Part shown: piece after piece, positions 16,198-24,656 of the stretch
How the letters are laid out: each line of letters begins with the position of its first letter
Position numbering within the stretch: position 1 is the first letter of the stretch
Assembly: GCA_018240405.1 (NCBI GenBank)
Contig: JAFEFW010000619.1
Coordinates: 1 to 43,048 of the forward strand
Length of the DNA stretch: 43,048 bases
Source of the DNA: Pseudomonadota bacterium
Lineage (GTDB): Bacteria; Pseudomonadota; Alphaproteobacteria; Acetobacterales; Acetobacteraceae
Reading direction: 5' to 3'
Translations under genes and position numbers: made by a program
The notes under the pieces: generated by a model
Told to the model about the DNA's origin: nothing
The model's database searches: none
What the model saw: only the letters and a program-made list of their open reading frames with translations

Positions 16198-17787
16198 CTA
16201 CGCCGTCCGCTTCACGTTCCAGAATTTCGGCACGCCGAGCAGCACGCCTTCCAGGTCGGAGCGCCAGGCGGCCGGCTGCAGTGTTACGCCCGTTGGAACC
16301 TGCGGAACGGTGTTCAGGCATTCCAGCTGCAACTCACCCGCCAGGCGCTTACGCTCCGCCGGGTCGGTCGTGGTGATCGCCTGGAAGCGCAATTCCTCGT
16401 AGCGCTTGCTGTCGTACCAGCCGGACTCGGAGGCCGCCACGCCGCGCAGGCGGGAGTTGACCAGTGGCGATGCGACCGACAGGCCAGGCACATTGAGCAT
16501 ATGCAGGTGAAAGCCGCCGCTTTCCGGGTTGTCCTTCTTGATCACGCGCTGCGTCATGGTCGCCCAGTCGATCGTGACATTGTCCAGGTTGATGCCGATC
16601 TTCTGCAACAGGTCGGCCAGCACCTCGCTTGCGGCCTTCACGTTCGGATAGTCGCCGGGCGTGATCTGCACGATCTTCTCGCCACGGTAGCCGGCCTGCT
16701 CCAGGGCTTTGCGCGCCTGGTCGATCGTGTAGGGCGGGCGGATTGTGCTCAGGCCCACATTGGTCGCGTCCGGCAGCCCGGGCGGATAGAAGCCGACGCC
16801 CGGCCGCTGGAATTCGGCTTCGCCGGCGACCGCGGCGCAGAAATCCTCCTGATTGACCGCACGCAGGATGGCGCGGCGCATCTCCGGGCGATTGAACGGC
16901 GGTTGCGTGTGGTTGAAGCGGACAAAGCCGAAATTGCCTTCCGTCTCCAGCACGCCATAGCGCAGGTTCTTGTCCTTGCGGACGAGCGGGATGACGTCCT
17001 GCGATGCGTATTCCCACCAATCCTGCTCGCCTTTCTGCAGCGCGGCGAGCGCGGTGCCCTGGTCGGGCATGGTGGTCCAGATCACGCGGTCGAAGTGCAC
17101 GATTTTCGGCCCGGTGCCGCGATCCGGCGTGCCGGATGGGCGCGGCACGTATTTGTCGAATTTGGCGTAGACATTGCGCACACCCTGCAGCCGCTCATTC
17201 GCCACGTAGCGGAACGGGCCGCTGCCGATGATCTCGGGAAGCTGCGTGAACGGATCGAGCGCGGCGAGCCGCGCCGGCAGCATCGCCGGCATGTAGGCGC
17301 CGGGCTTGCCAAGTGCCTCGGGCAACATGGGAAACGAGGTCTTGAGGCGGAACTGGATCGTGCGGTCGTCCGGGGCACTGATTTCGTCGCTGACCGCCAG
17401 CACCTCGGCACCGAGCACGTCGCGCTTGCCCCACCGTTTGATGCTGGCGACGCAGTCACGCGCGAGCACGGGTTCGCCGTCGTGGAACCACAGGTTCTCC
17501 CGCAGGGTGATGCGCCACAGCTTGCCGTCATTGTCGACCGTGTGGCCTTCAGCCATTTGCGGGTGCGCCTTGAAGGCGGCGTCGGTGCCGTAGAGCATGT
17601 CGAAGACGAGGCCCGCGTGGTTGCGGGTGATGTTGGTCATCGAATAGTGCGGGTCGAGGAACACCAGGTCGATCTGCGGGATAAAGCGCAGGGTGCGCGC
17701 CGAATCGGGTGCCGCGATGGCGGGGGCGGGCAGGGCGGCGAGGGCGGCAGCCCCGCCCAGGAGTTGGCGTCGCGCGATCCGGGTCAT
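16198..17787 (-). CDS. ABC transporter substrate-binding protein, family 5, orphan
   Basis: This 529-residue periplasmic receptor has a signal peptide MTRIARRQLLGGAAALAALPAPAIAAP with a Tat-like RRQLLGG. Family-5 motifs follow: DLVFLDPHYSMTNITRNHAGLVFD, LWRITLRENLWFHDGEPV, GSGPFRY and FNHTQPPFNRPEMRRAI. The ATG at 17787 is preceded by GGAGGAAACAACA, an excellent ribosome-binding site, so the 27-codon longer frame is not used. No permease or ATPase gene is adjacent. It may feed one of the dpp-like systems elsewhere, for example that at 1647-7216. Its mature domain is only distantly like the other two family-5 proteins in the window. Confidence 0.92.
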   Translation of the reverse strand: MTRIARRQLLGGAAALAALPAPAIAAPDSARTLRFIPQIDLVFLDPHYSMTNITRNHAGLVFDMLYGTDAAFKAHPQMAEGHTVDNDGKLWRITLRENLWFHDGEPVLARDCVASIKRWGKRDVLGAEVLAVSDEISAPDDRTIQFRLKTSFPMLPEALGKPGAYMPAMLPARLAALDPFTQLPEIIGSGPFRYVANERLQGVRNVYAKFDKYVPRPSGTPDRGTGPKIVHFDRVIWTTMPDQGTALAALQKGEQDWWEYASQDVIPLVRKDKNLRYGVLETEGNFGFVRFNHTQPPFNRPEMRRAILRAVNQEDFCAAVAGEAEFQRPGVGFYPPGLPDATNVGLSTIRPPYTIDQARKALEQAGYRGEKIVQITPGDYPNVKAASEVLADLLQKIGINLDNVTIDWATMTQRVIKKDNPESGGFHLHMLNVPGLSVASPLVNSRLRGVAASESGWYDSKRYEELRFQAITTTDPAERKRLAGELQLECLNTVPQVPTGVTLQPAAWRSDLEGVLLGVPKFWNVKRTA

Positions 17788-17943
17788 TGTTGTTTCCTCC
17801 AGCACCGGCCGCGGCGCCGGCCCGGGAAGGCGGCGATCGGCCGTGTTATCAGGCCGGGAGTCATACATGATTCGCGGGATTGTTGGGATCGCGTGTTCGC
17901 CGCACGCAGAGGCTGGACGTGGCTGGGGATGCCCATCGGACGG

Positions 17944-17981
17944 AAAAAAGAAGGGCGCGCAGATTTAGAACCTGCGCGCCC
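17944..17981 (-). terminator. Intrinsic terminator
   Basis: Read on the minus strand, a 10-bp perfect GC-rich stem (GGGCGCGCAG at 17981-17972 with CTGCGCGCCC at 17962-17953) with a 9-base loop is followed directly by TTCTTTTTT (17952-17944). This is the best Rho-independent terminator of the window. It lies 400 bases beyond the stop of the oxidoreductase gene that ends the emr operon. Confidence 0.8.
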
Positions 17982-18100
17982 AAGTCTATTGGGTGACGAA
18001 AGTCGAAGACCTCGTCGCAGTCAGAATACTAGCGTCCGCACGATTTTAGTTGAGCACAATCAAGTGTGCAGTCCCGAACCACTGCCGATGTGATTCGATC
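17944..18100 (-). ncRNA. Possible small RNA, about 155 nt
   Basis: The segment ends in a perfect intrinsic terminator. It also contains a 9-bp hairpin with a UUC loop and one bulge (18016-17995), and two 5-bp hairpins at 18068-18085 and 18054-18069 that are mutually exclusive at one end. Upstream is a perfect -10 hexamer TATAAT on the minus strand (18112-18107), within an 8-bp inverted repeat ATGTGATT (18088-18095) and AATCACAT (18112-18119). No -35 element is convincing. It could be an independent small RNA or the 3' untranslated end of the emrA-emrB-oxidoreductase transcript. No known family was recognised. Confidence 0.35.
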
Positions 18101-18380
18101 GCGCGAATTATAATCACATACTACAACCTGTATTAGTTCCGCTGCCCAGCTGAGACATCTGTCGGAGGTGGGCAACAGGCCCCGGTTGCCGAAGCAGGCC
18201 GGCGTGCAACGCTGTGCTTCCTGCACAATGTTGCAGATCATGCATAAATGCCATGAGGGTACAAGCGGCGCCTCCCAACAGCCTTGGGTTCCAATCCCAG
18301 CGTCGTCCTGAGTCGGTGGCCTGGATCGCGCCGATATTCTCCATCAATGCAGCCTGTTCGGCTGCCGGCGGTTCTCCCTG

Positions 18381-19340
18381 TTATCCGATGCGTAGAACGA
18401 TTTTACCCCTCGGGTGAGGCCGCACCTCTTCAAGCATCTCGTGCGCGCTACGAGCGGCGGCGAGCGGCAATTCAGTACCGACGCTGGCGCGCAACGCGCC
18501 CTGGCTCCACAGCGCAGCGATGTGTTGCAGGCGCGCCGTTGTGACCTCGACCAGGAAGAAGGTCGCTCGCACGTTCATCTGCCGGGCGCGTGCCTGATCG
18601 GGTTGCGAAACTGCCGAGACCAGCACGCCACCGGGCTTCAGGACCGAGAAGGAGCGAAGCTGCGTGTCGCCGCCGACGAGGTCAATGACGGCGTCGACGT
18701 CGTGGGCCACGTCCTCGAACCGGCGGCTGCGGTAGTCAATGACGGTCTTCGCGCCCTGGCATCGAACGTAATCGACATCCTTGGCGCTGGCCGTGGCGAG
18801 GATTGTCAGGCCGGCCTGCTTGCCAAGCTGCACGGCCAAGGCACCGACATTGCCCGCGGCGCCGTGGATCAGCACGGTTTGGCCGCGTTGCAGGTCAGCC
18901 CGCTCAAACAGCGCCTGCCAGGCGGTAATGGCGATCACCGGCAGTGAGGCCGCTTCGATATTGTCCATTCCGCTCGGCTGCAGCGCAATCATGTCCGCCT
19001 TGGCGACGGCGTACTCGGCCTGCGCACCGGTGAATTGCGCGTTGGTCACACCGAACACGGCGTCGCCGGCACGGAACGCTGTCACGCCGGGACCGACGTC
19101 CACCACGATGCCTGACAGGTCGGACCCGAGCGTCAGCGGCAGTGGCTGCGGCAGCACGCTTTTGCCGGCTCGGATCCAGCCGTCCCACGGCCCCACGCCG
19201 GCCGCGGCGACTTTCACCAGCACCTCCCCCGGACCGGGTTGCGGGCGCTCGATACTCTCAAGCGTCAGGACATTGGGTGGCCCGAACTGGTGGACGCGCA
19301 AGGCCATAATCTGTGCGGGTAGCGGCGTGGTCGTGCTCAT
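18381..19340 (-). CDS. Zinc-less quinone oxidoreductase-like MDR enzyme
   Basis: This 319-residue NADP-dependent oxidoreductase belongs to the medium-chain dehydrogenase/reductase superfamily. The N-terminal GroES-like domain (MALRVHQFGPPNVLTLESIERPQPGPGEVLVKV) lacks the zinc-binding Cys/His set. The nucleotide fold contains VLIHGAAGNVGALAVQLGKQAG, with the AxxGxxG motif near residue 155, typical of quinone oxidoreductases. It reduces quinones or enals using NADPH in the cytoplasm. The gene begins 22 bases after the stop of the EmrB-like exporter gene on the same strand. It therefore looks like the last gene of an efflux operon, suggesting a detoxification partner for the exported compound. 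Confidence 0.9.
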   Translation of the reverse strand: MSTTTPLPAQIMALRVHQFGPPNVLTLESIERPQPGPGEVLVKVAAAGVGPWDGWIRAGKSVLPQPLPLTLGSDLSGIVVDVGPGVTAFRAGDAVFGVTNAQFTGAQAEYAVAKADMIALQPSGMDNIEAASLPVIAITAWQALFERADLQRGQTVLIHGAAGNVGALAVQLGKQAGLTILATASAKDVDYVRCQGAKTVIDYRSRRFEDVAHDVDAVIDLVGGDTQLRSFSVLKPGGVLVSAVSQPDQARARQMNVRATFFLVEVTTARLQHIAALWSQGALRASVGTELPLAAARSAHEMLEEVRPHPRGKIVLRIG

Positions 19341-19362
19341 GACGGATCTGCCTCCCTTGCAT

Positions 19363-20928
19363 TCAGTGCGCGCCGCCGGCCTGCATCTTGTCGGGCTTGC
19401 GCAGCAGCAGGCTGGCCACCATGGCGACGATCAGCGCGGCGCCAATCAAAAAGAACGTGTCGGCGAAGGCCATGATGTTGGCCTGTTCACGGATGCGCAG
19501 CCCGATCGCAATGATCGCCTGATGCGCCGCCTCGGCCTGGTCGGTGACGCCGTTGCTGAGAAAATACTGTGTCAGGTCCGCGATCCGCTCGCGCGTCGCC
19601 TCCTGGAAATCCGACACAGTGTTGGTCAGGATGTTGGAGTGGAACTGCTCCCGCTTCGTCAGCACGGTTTGCAGGATCGCGATGCCAATCGCGCCGCCGA
19701 GGTTGCGCATCATGTTGAACAGCGCGGAGGCGGAGCCGGCGTTGGCTGCCTCGATGCCGGCGGTCGCGACGGCCGATAACGGCGCGAAGGCCAGTGCCTG
19801 GCCAACGGCGCGCACGATGTTCGGCCACAACAACTGGTCCGCTGCGATGTTGCCGTTCAGGTGGATGTTCATGAAGTTACTGGCGGCGAACAAGGCGAAG
19901 CCGGTGCCGATCAGCAGGCGCACGTCGACGAACTTCATCAGGCGTGGCACGATCGGGATCAGGATCAGTTGCGGCAGGCCGGTCCAGGCCAGCACCATGC
20001 CGATCTGCTCCGCGTTGTAGCCCTGCAGGCGTGCCAGGTACAGCGGCAGGATGAAAACCGAGCCATACAGCGCGACTCCCATCAGGAAATTGGCGATCAT
20101 GCCGAAGCCGAAATTGCGGCGCAGGATCAGGCGCAGGTTCAGCAGCGGTTTCTGGACGGTCAGCTCAATGGCGATGAACAGACCCAGCGCGACAAAGGCG
20201 ACGATGGACAGGCGCAGGATGAAGTCGGAGCCGAACCAATCGTCCTTGTTGCCTTCTTCCAGCACCGTCTGCAGCGCCGCGAGGCCAATGGCCATCGTGG
20301 CGATGCCGGCCCAGTCGCCCTGGCGCAGCAGCGACAGCTTCATCGGTGCGCGCTCCAGCGTGGCCCACAGCATGCCGACCATCACCGCGCCGGGTAACAG
20401 GTTGACATAGAAGATGTATTTCCAGCCGTAGGTTTCCGTCAGGTAGCCGCCGATGGTCGGGCCGATGGCGGGCGCAAAGGTCGCGGACAACGCGAACAAC
20501 GCCAGACCGGCGGGTTGTTTCGACTTCGGTAAAAAAGTAATGATGATGGTGAAGGCCAGCGGGATCAGCACGCCGCCACAGAAGCCCTGGATCGCACGCA
20601 AAATGATCATCTGGCCGAGGTTCTGAGCAAAGGCACAGGCGACGGAGAAGGCCAGGAACAGGATCGCGTTCACCAGCAGGTAGCGGCGCAGCGAGAACAC
20701 CTGCGCCAGGAAGCCGGTTAGGGGAATGACTACGATCTCGGCTACCAGATACGCGGTGGAGATCCACCCGCCATCATCAACGCCGGCGCCAATGGCGCCC
20801 TGGATGTCGGCGAGCGAGGCATTGACGATCTGGATGTTCAGCACCGCCATGAAGGCGCCGATTGTGGCGCCGACGACGGCGATCCAGGTGCGGAGCGGGA
20901 CAGTCTGTGTCTGCTCTGGCGTGGACAT
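19363..20928 (-). CDS. emrB: EmrB/QacA-type MFS multidrug exporter (DHA2, 14 TM)
   Basis: This 521-residue drug:proton antiporter of the DHA2 family has 14 predicted membrane helices. Motif A-like sequence appears as GFLAQVFSLRRYLL between helices 2 and 3. The N-terminal NIQIVNASLADIQGAIGA matches the motif D1 region, and APAIGPTIGGYL is the antiporter motif C in helix 5. The ATG at 20928 starts the conserved protein (STPEQTQTVPLRTWIAV); the extra 18 codons upstream are not needed. It lies 140 bases after the EmrA-like adaptor gene. The pair should form an inner-membrane/periplasmic efflux unit that needs a TolC-type outer-membrane channel, which is not in the window. Confidence 0.94.
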   Translation of the reverse strand: MSTPEQTQTVPLRTWIAVVGATIGAFMAVLNIQIVNASLADIQGAIGAGVDDGGWISTAYLVAEIVVIPLTGFLAQVFSLRRYLLVNAILFLAFSVACAFAQNLGQMIILRAIQGFCGGVLIPLAFTIIITFLPKSKQPAGLALFALSATFAPAIGPTIGGYLTETYGWKYIFYVNLLPGAVMVGMLWATLERAPMKLSLLRQGDWAGIATMAIGLAALQTVLEEGNKDDWFGSDFILRLSIVAFVALGLFIAIELTVQKPLLNLRLILRRNFGFGMIANFLMGVALYGSVFILPLYLARLQGYNAEQIGMVLAWTGLPQLILIPIVPRLMKFVDVRLLIGTGFALFAASNFMNIHLNGNIAADQLLWPNIVRAVGQALAFAPLSAVATAGIEAANAGSASALFNMMRNLGGAIGIAILQTVLTKREQFHSNILTNTVSDFQEATRERIADLTQYFLSNGVTDQAEAAHQAIIAIGLRIREQANIMAFADTFFLIGAALIVAMVASLLLRKPDKMQAGGAH

Positions 20929-21068
20929 TGGGGCACTTCCTTGCTGTCCCGCACAGTGTGGGCTGCGCAGGGGCGGGAGCATTTGGCGAAAGCCGAACGC
21001 GCTATGCTGGCGGCAAGAACTGCGAGCTGGCAGATGACGTTATCTGGTCCTGGCAGACGCAGCCGGGA

Positions 21069-22187
21069 TCAGTTTACGGCCGCCGTCCGCGTATCGATCG
21101 AGGGTTCGACTGACATGCCGGCGCGCAGCCGAACGGCCGTCGGGTCATCCAGCACGATCTTTACCGGAATGCGTTGCACGATCTTGGTGAAGTTGCCGGT
21201 GGCGTTGTCCGGCGGCAGCAGCGCGAATTCCAGGCCACTGGCCGGCGCAATACTGTCGACGTGACCCTTGAGCGTGTGGCCGCCAAGTCCGTCGACGCTG
21301 ATCGCGACCGTCTGGCCGGGGTGCACGCCGACAAGCTGCGTCTCCTTATAGTTGGCAACGATATAGGCTGCGTTCAGCGGCACGACGGCCATCAGCTTGG
21401 TTCCGGCGGTCACATACTGGCCGACGCGTAGCGCCCGGCTGCCGACTGTGCCGTCCACGGGTGCAACGATCTGGGTGTAGCCAAGGTTCAGCTCTGCCTG
21501 TTGCAGCACGGCGCGGCTGTGTTCCGCCTGCGCCTCGGCCTGGCGGCGGGCGGTGGTCAATACGTCGATCTCGCGTTCGGCCGCGGTCAGCGCCGCCTGG
21601 TCGCGGCGCAACTGTGCCGTCGCCTGCAGCAGCGCCGACTGGGTCTGCTGCGCCCGTTGCAGCGTGCCGGCCCCGGTCTTCACCAGGCTCTGGTAGCGCC
21701 CGGCGTCGGCCTCGGCGAATTGCAGCGATGCCTGCGTGGCAGCGATGGTCGCCTTCGCCTGGTCGATCTGCGCCAGTTGCAGGCTGATGCGGGCATCGAA
21801 ATTGCGGATCGCCGCTTCGGCCGCGTCCACATCGGCCTTGGCCTGGTTGAACGCGGCGCGGTAGTCGCGGTCATCGATGCGAGCCAGGACCTGACCAGCG
21901 CGGACCGGTTGGTTGTCCGTAACGCGCACCTCGGCAATGTAGCCGGCGACCTTCGGCGCGATGGTGGTGTAATCGGCCTTCACGTAGGCGTCGTCGGTGG
22001 CTATTTGGAAGCGGCCGACAGTCCAGTACTCGTGGCCAAAATAGCTGGCGGCACCCACGCCCGCCAGCAACGCGGCGGCCAGCGCCGCGCGGCGCAGGGT
22101 AACCGGCCGACGCCGGCGCTGCTCCGTCGTGCGATTGTCCAGCGCTTCGTCAGCCTGGAGTGTGTCGGGACGTGGCATGGCGACCAT
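21069..22187 (-). CDS. emrA: EmrA-like membrane fusion protein (HlyD family)
   Basis: This 372-residue periplasmic adaptor has a basic cytoplasmic N-terminus (TTEQRRRRPVTLRRAA) and one membrane helix (AALAAALLAGVGAASYFG). A biotinyl-lipoyl half (ATDDAYVKADYTTIAPKVAGYIAEVRVTDNQPVRAGQVLARID) matches EmrA closely. A long alpha-helical hairpin rich in Ala, Gln and Arg (about residues 115-230) follows. The beta-barrel then begins at LGYTQIVAPVDGTVGSRALRVGQYVTAGTKLM. The ATG at 22187 has AGGAGA eight bases upstream; a later ATG at 22178 is possible. It is divergent from the LysR gene, which is the probable regulator. Confidence 0.93.
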   Translation of the reverse strand: MVAMPRPDTLQADEALDNRTTEQRRRRPVTLRRAALAAALLAGVGAASYFGHEYWTVGRFQIATDDAYVKADYTTIAPKVAGYIAEVRVTDNQPVRAGQVLARIDDRDYRAAFNQAKADVDAAEAAIRNFDARISLQLAQIDQAKATIAATQASLQFAEADAGRYQSLVKTGAGTLQRAQQTQSALLQATAQLRRDQAALTAAEREIDVLTTARRQAEAQAEHSRAVLQQAELNLGYTQIVAPVDGTVGSRALRVGQYVTAGTKLMAVVPLNAAYIVANYKETQLVGVHPGQTVAISVDGLGGHTLKGHVDSIAPASGLEFALLPPDNATGNFTKIVQRIPVKIVLDDPTAVRLRAGMSVEPSIDTRTAAVN

Positions 22188-22267
22188 GGCTATCTCCTGT
22201 GCGCGCACGGGTCCGTGTGATGACGGTCTGTTGGTGTGGTCACAGGATGGGGACGATGGAGCCGCGC

Positions 22268-22297
22268 GATAATCGGACAAGCGCGGGAAGGATTATC
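22268..22297. promoter_or_regulatory. Candidate operator between lysR and emrA
   Basis: A perfect 7-bp inverted repeat, GATAATC (22268-22274) and GATTATC (22291-22297), separated by 16 bases, lies in the 139-base spacer between the divergent LysR and emrA genes. A related half, GGATAATG, occurs at 22308-22315. LysR-type regulators bind such interrupted dyads near the divergent promoter. The spacing is wider than the classic T-N11-A core, so the assignment is an inference. Confidence 0.45.
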
Positions 22298-22326
22298 AAG
22301 CAGGAGCGGATAATGCTCAGCGTGTC

Positions 22327-23397
22327 ATGGATCGGCTGACGGGTCTGACCGTCTTCGCGCGGGTGGCCGAGAGTGGCGGGTTCTCGGCCGCGGCACGGCG
22401 GCTGAACATGTCTGTCACCACCGTCAGCAACCACATCCAATCCTTGGAGGACCGGCTCGGTGCGCGCCTGCTGAACCGTACGACGCGAAAGGTCAGCCTG
22501 ACCGAGATTGGCGCGGCCTATTACGAACGCTGCACGCGTATCCTGGCGGACCTGGATGAGGCCGATCAACTGGCCGCATCATTGCAGGCCACGCCGCGCG
22601 GCAAGCTGCGGTTGCATACCAATACGGCGGTGGTGCGGTTCCTGGCGCCGGTCGTGTGCGAGTTTCTGCGGACCTACCCGGCGGTGACGCTCGACCTGAC
22701 TGTCGGCGACAGGATGGTCGACGTGATCGAGGAGGGCTACGACCTGATCGTGCGGACGACACCGCCGCCGGATTCGGGGTTGGTGGTGCGCAAGCTGGCG
22801 CCCTGGCACCACATCGTTTGCTGTGCGCCGTCCTATCTGCAGCAGCACCCGGAACCGCAGGCCATCGCCGACCTCGCGCACCACAACTGCCTGCAATTCA
22901 CTTTCTATCCGTTCGGCGATGAATGGCGGTTTGAAGGGGCGGACGATGTGCCGGTGTCGGTGCCGGTGCGCGGCAATGTCGTGACCAGCAGTACGGAGCT
23001 GATGCGGCGGCTGGCGATCAATGGCGAGGGCATCCTGTTCGTGCCGACCTTCCTCGTGGCCGACGACCTGGCGGCGGGGACTTTAGTACGCATCCTGCCG
23101 GCGCATCGTGGGGTCGAGCTGACAATCAACGCCGTGTACCCGCACCGGCTGCATCTTTCCACCAAGGTGCGGCGGTTTATCGACCTGCTGGCCGAGCATT
23201 TCGTCGCCCACCGCAAGTGGATGAACCCGGCAGCGGAGGGAACATGGCGCCCTGATGGCTTGAAACAGGCTGCGGCGGCTGTGGATGACGCCGACTCCGG
23301 TATGCGCAGGTTGAAGGTCGATACGCGGCCCGTGCCGGCGGCCAGCGCAGCGGTCACTCTGCTTGCCACAGGGGCAGGGGATCATCAGGAAAGGTAA
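22327..23397 (+). CDS. LysR-family transcriptional regulator
   Basis: This 356-residue DNA-binding regulator has an N-terminal winged helix-turn-helix (MDRLTGLTVFARVAESGGFSAAARRLNMSVTTVSNHIQSLE), a linker helix and a periplasmic-binding-protein-like effector domain starting at TPRGKLRLHTNTAV. Its divergent position next to the emrA-emrB-oxidoreductase operon makes local control of that operon likely. Most LysR proteins are about 300 residues. This one carries some 50 extra residues after HRKWMNPA that are low-complexity, so the natural stop may have been lost or the tail may be poorly conserved. It ends 23 bases before the stop of the convergent kinase gene. Confidence 0.92.
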   Translation: MDRLTGLTVFARVAESGGFSAAARRLNMSVTTVSNHIQSLEDRLGARLLNRTTRKVSLTEIGAAYYERCTRILADLDEADQLAASLQATPRGKLRLHTNTAVVRFLAPVVCEFLRTYPAVTLDLTVGDRMVDVIEEGYDLIVRTTPPPDSGLVVRKLAPWHHIVCCAPSYLQQHPEPQAIADLAHHNCLQFTFYPFGDEWRFEGADDVPVSVPVRGNVVTSSTELMRRLAINGEGILFVPTFLVADDLAAGTLVRILPAHRGVELTINAVYPHRLHLSTKVRRFIDLLAEHFVAHRKWMNPAAEGTWRPDGLKQAAAAVDDADSGMRRLKVDTRPVPAASAAVTLLATGAGDHQER

Positions 23398-23420
23398 TGG
23401 CGCGGCGACTGAAACTTGCG

Positions 23421-24392
23421 TCAGCGCTTGCTGCGGCCGAGCGGGAACTGGACGACGAACTCGGTACCGCAGCCAGGTGTTGTACTGAGCTGGCCGTTCA
23501 GCTGCTCCACCAGTCCGTGTACGATGTCCTGGCCGAGGCCGTTTTCCCAAGGACTGTCGCCGGCAGTCTGGCCGGGACCGGGGCCGTTGTCGCGAACGAC
23601 CAGTGTGGCACGGTCGTCGGTGCTGTGCCGCAGGGTCACGACGAACTTGGTACCGAGGCCCGGCTGAAACACGTGCTTCTGCGCATTATTGGCAAGCTCG
23701 ATGACCAGCATGGTGATGACACTCATCTGGTTGAATGAAAGCGGAAGGTCATCCGCCTCCACGGTCAGATCAACCTGCTCGACATCGATGATGCTGGCGA
23801 CGACGTCTGTCAGGACGGGGGCCAGCCCTCGCCCGAACAGTGATGGATCGTTCAGCCGTCGGTGCACTGTGGCTGAGGCGTCGATTCGGTCTGCTGCATC
23901 TTCCAGCAATTGGGCTGCGGCCGCTGCATCACTATCCACCTGCATCCGCGCCACGCGCAATTTGGCGCTGGCCGCCTGAAGCGTGTTTGCGGTGCGGTGC
24001 TGCATTTCCCGGAACATGAGGCGCTGGCGTTCATGTGCCCTCACCAGCGCGGTCAGAAGCTGCTCGAGACCTGCCAGGATGGCGATGTTGCAGCTACCGA
24101 CGATCGTCCAACCGATCGGCAGCAGGTACGTATTCGATGGCAGGAACAACAGAACGCCGGTGATGACGAAGGCCAGCAGCAGCGCGAGGGACTGACGCCA
24201 GCCAAACAGCACGAAGGCGATCAGGATAGCCGGATAAAAGGCGACCGCCGGTACGGCGCCATAAACGGAACCAACGTTGTAACGAATAGCGAGTGCCGCA
24301 AAATACAGGATCACAGTGCCGATCCAGCGCACCGCTTGATGGCGGGAGCGCCAGGCAAGCAGCCTGATAAGGCGCTGGTGCCATATATCCAT
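23421..24392 (-). CDS. Membrane-bound sensor histidine kinase, HisKA_2/HWE-like, orphan
   Basis: This 323-residue kinase has an N-terminal membrane part of three or four helices (about residues 22-115), resembling the DUF4118 sensor fold. The H-box FREMQHRTANTLQ follows (phospho-acceptor about His132), of the HisKA_2/HWE type instead of the classic HisKA. The ATPase domain has the N-box ELANNAQKH (Asn236), the G1 box DNGPGPG and the G2 region GLGQDIVHGLV. No extra sensory PAS or GAF domain and no response regulator lies beside it, so it is an orphan kinase. In alphaproteobacteria such kinases often act in the general stress response or with single-domain response regulators. The start codon lacks a strong ribosome-binding site. 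Confidence 0.88.
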   Translation of the reverse strand: MDIWHQRLIRLLAWRSRHQAVRWIGTVILYFAALAIRYNVGSVYGAVPAVAFYPAILIAFVLFGWRQSLALLLAFVITGVLLFLPSNTYLLPIGWTIVGSCNIAILAGLEQLLTALVRAHERQRLMFREMQHRTANTLQAASAKLRVARMQVDSDAAAAAQLLEDAADRIDASATVHRRLNDPSLFGRGLAPVLTDVVASIIDVEQVDLTVEADDLPLSFNQMSVITMLVIELANNAQKHVFQPGLGTKFVVTLRHSTDDRATLVVRDNGPGPGQTAGDSPWENGLGQDIVHGLVEQLNGQLSTTPGCGTEFVVQFPLGRSKR

Positions 24393-24656
24393 ACGTGTCT
24401 ATTACCATGAGACTGTTCCGGACTGGAATGGGTTGTATTGGCACCAATCGTCGCTGTGTGGCATGGCTGATGTGACCGGCGGTGGCATTTCGGCGGTTGT
24501 TCGGCTTGGTTTTGCAGCCTGCAGGTGAAAATCGTCGGTTACGACGCTGCAAGCATGATACGATTGCGTTTTTACAAAATATTGCATACTTCTCTCGGAA
24601 TGTGACCAGATGTGTTAAGTGGACGCTCGTCAGCGGTCCCAGGCAGAGCGAGAAGG
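24393..24656. other. Divergent spacer between kinase and small gene
   Basis: These 264 bases contain an AT-rich block at about 24565-24600 (runs of T and A around TTTTTACAAAATATTGCATAC) that probably holds the promoter of the small gene at 24657. No gene is supported. Minus-strand frames reaching into the area have no recognisable content. Confidence 0.35.

Larger units (their letters stand above)
17788..18380. other. 593-base gap with terminator and possible small RNA
   Basis: No credible protein gene is seen. The stretch from about 17990 to 18260 is clearly richer in A and T than the flanks and contains several hairpins and a perfect intrinsic terminator on the minus strand (given separately). 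The part near 18260-18380 shows nothing recognisable. A tRNA-like GGTTCCAATCC near 18288 lacks the conserved purine of a T-loop and has no cloverleaf around it. Confidence 0.5.

Noticed and set aside
16183-18093. 636-codon plus-strand frame
   Set aside because: It lies antisense to the family-5 binding-protein gene, is Arg/His/Gly-rich and has no protein motif. It is a shadow of high-GC coding on the other strand.
18280-18310. tRNA-like GGTTCCAATCC segment
   Set aside because: The purine of the T-loop is replaced by C and no acceptor, D or anticodon stems can be drawn around it.
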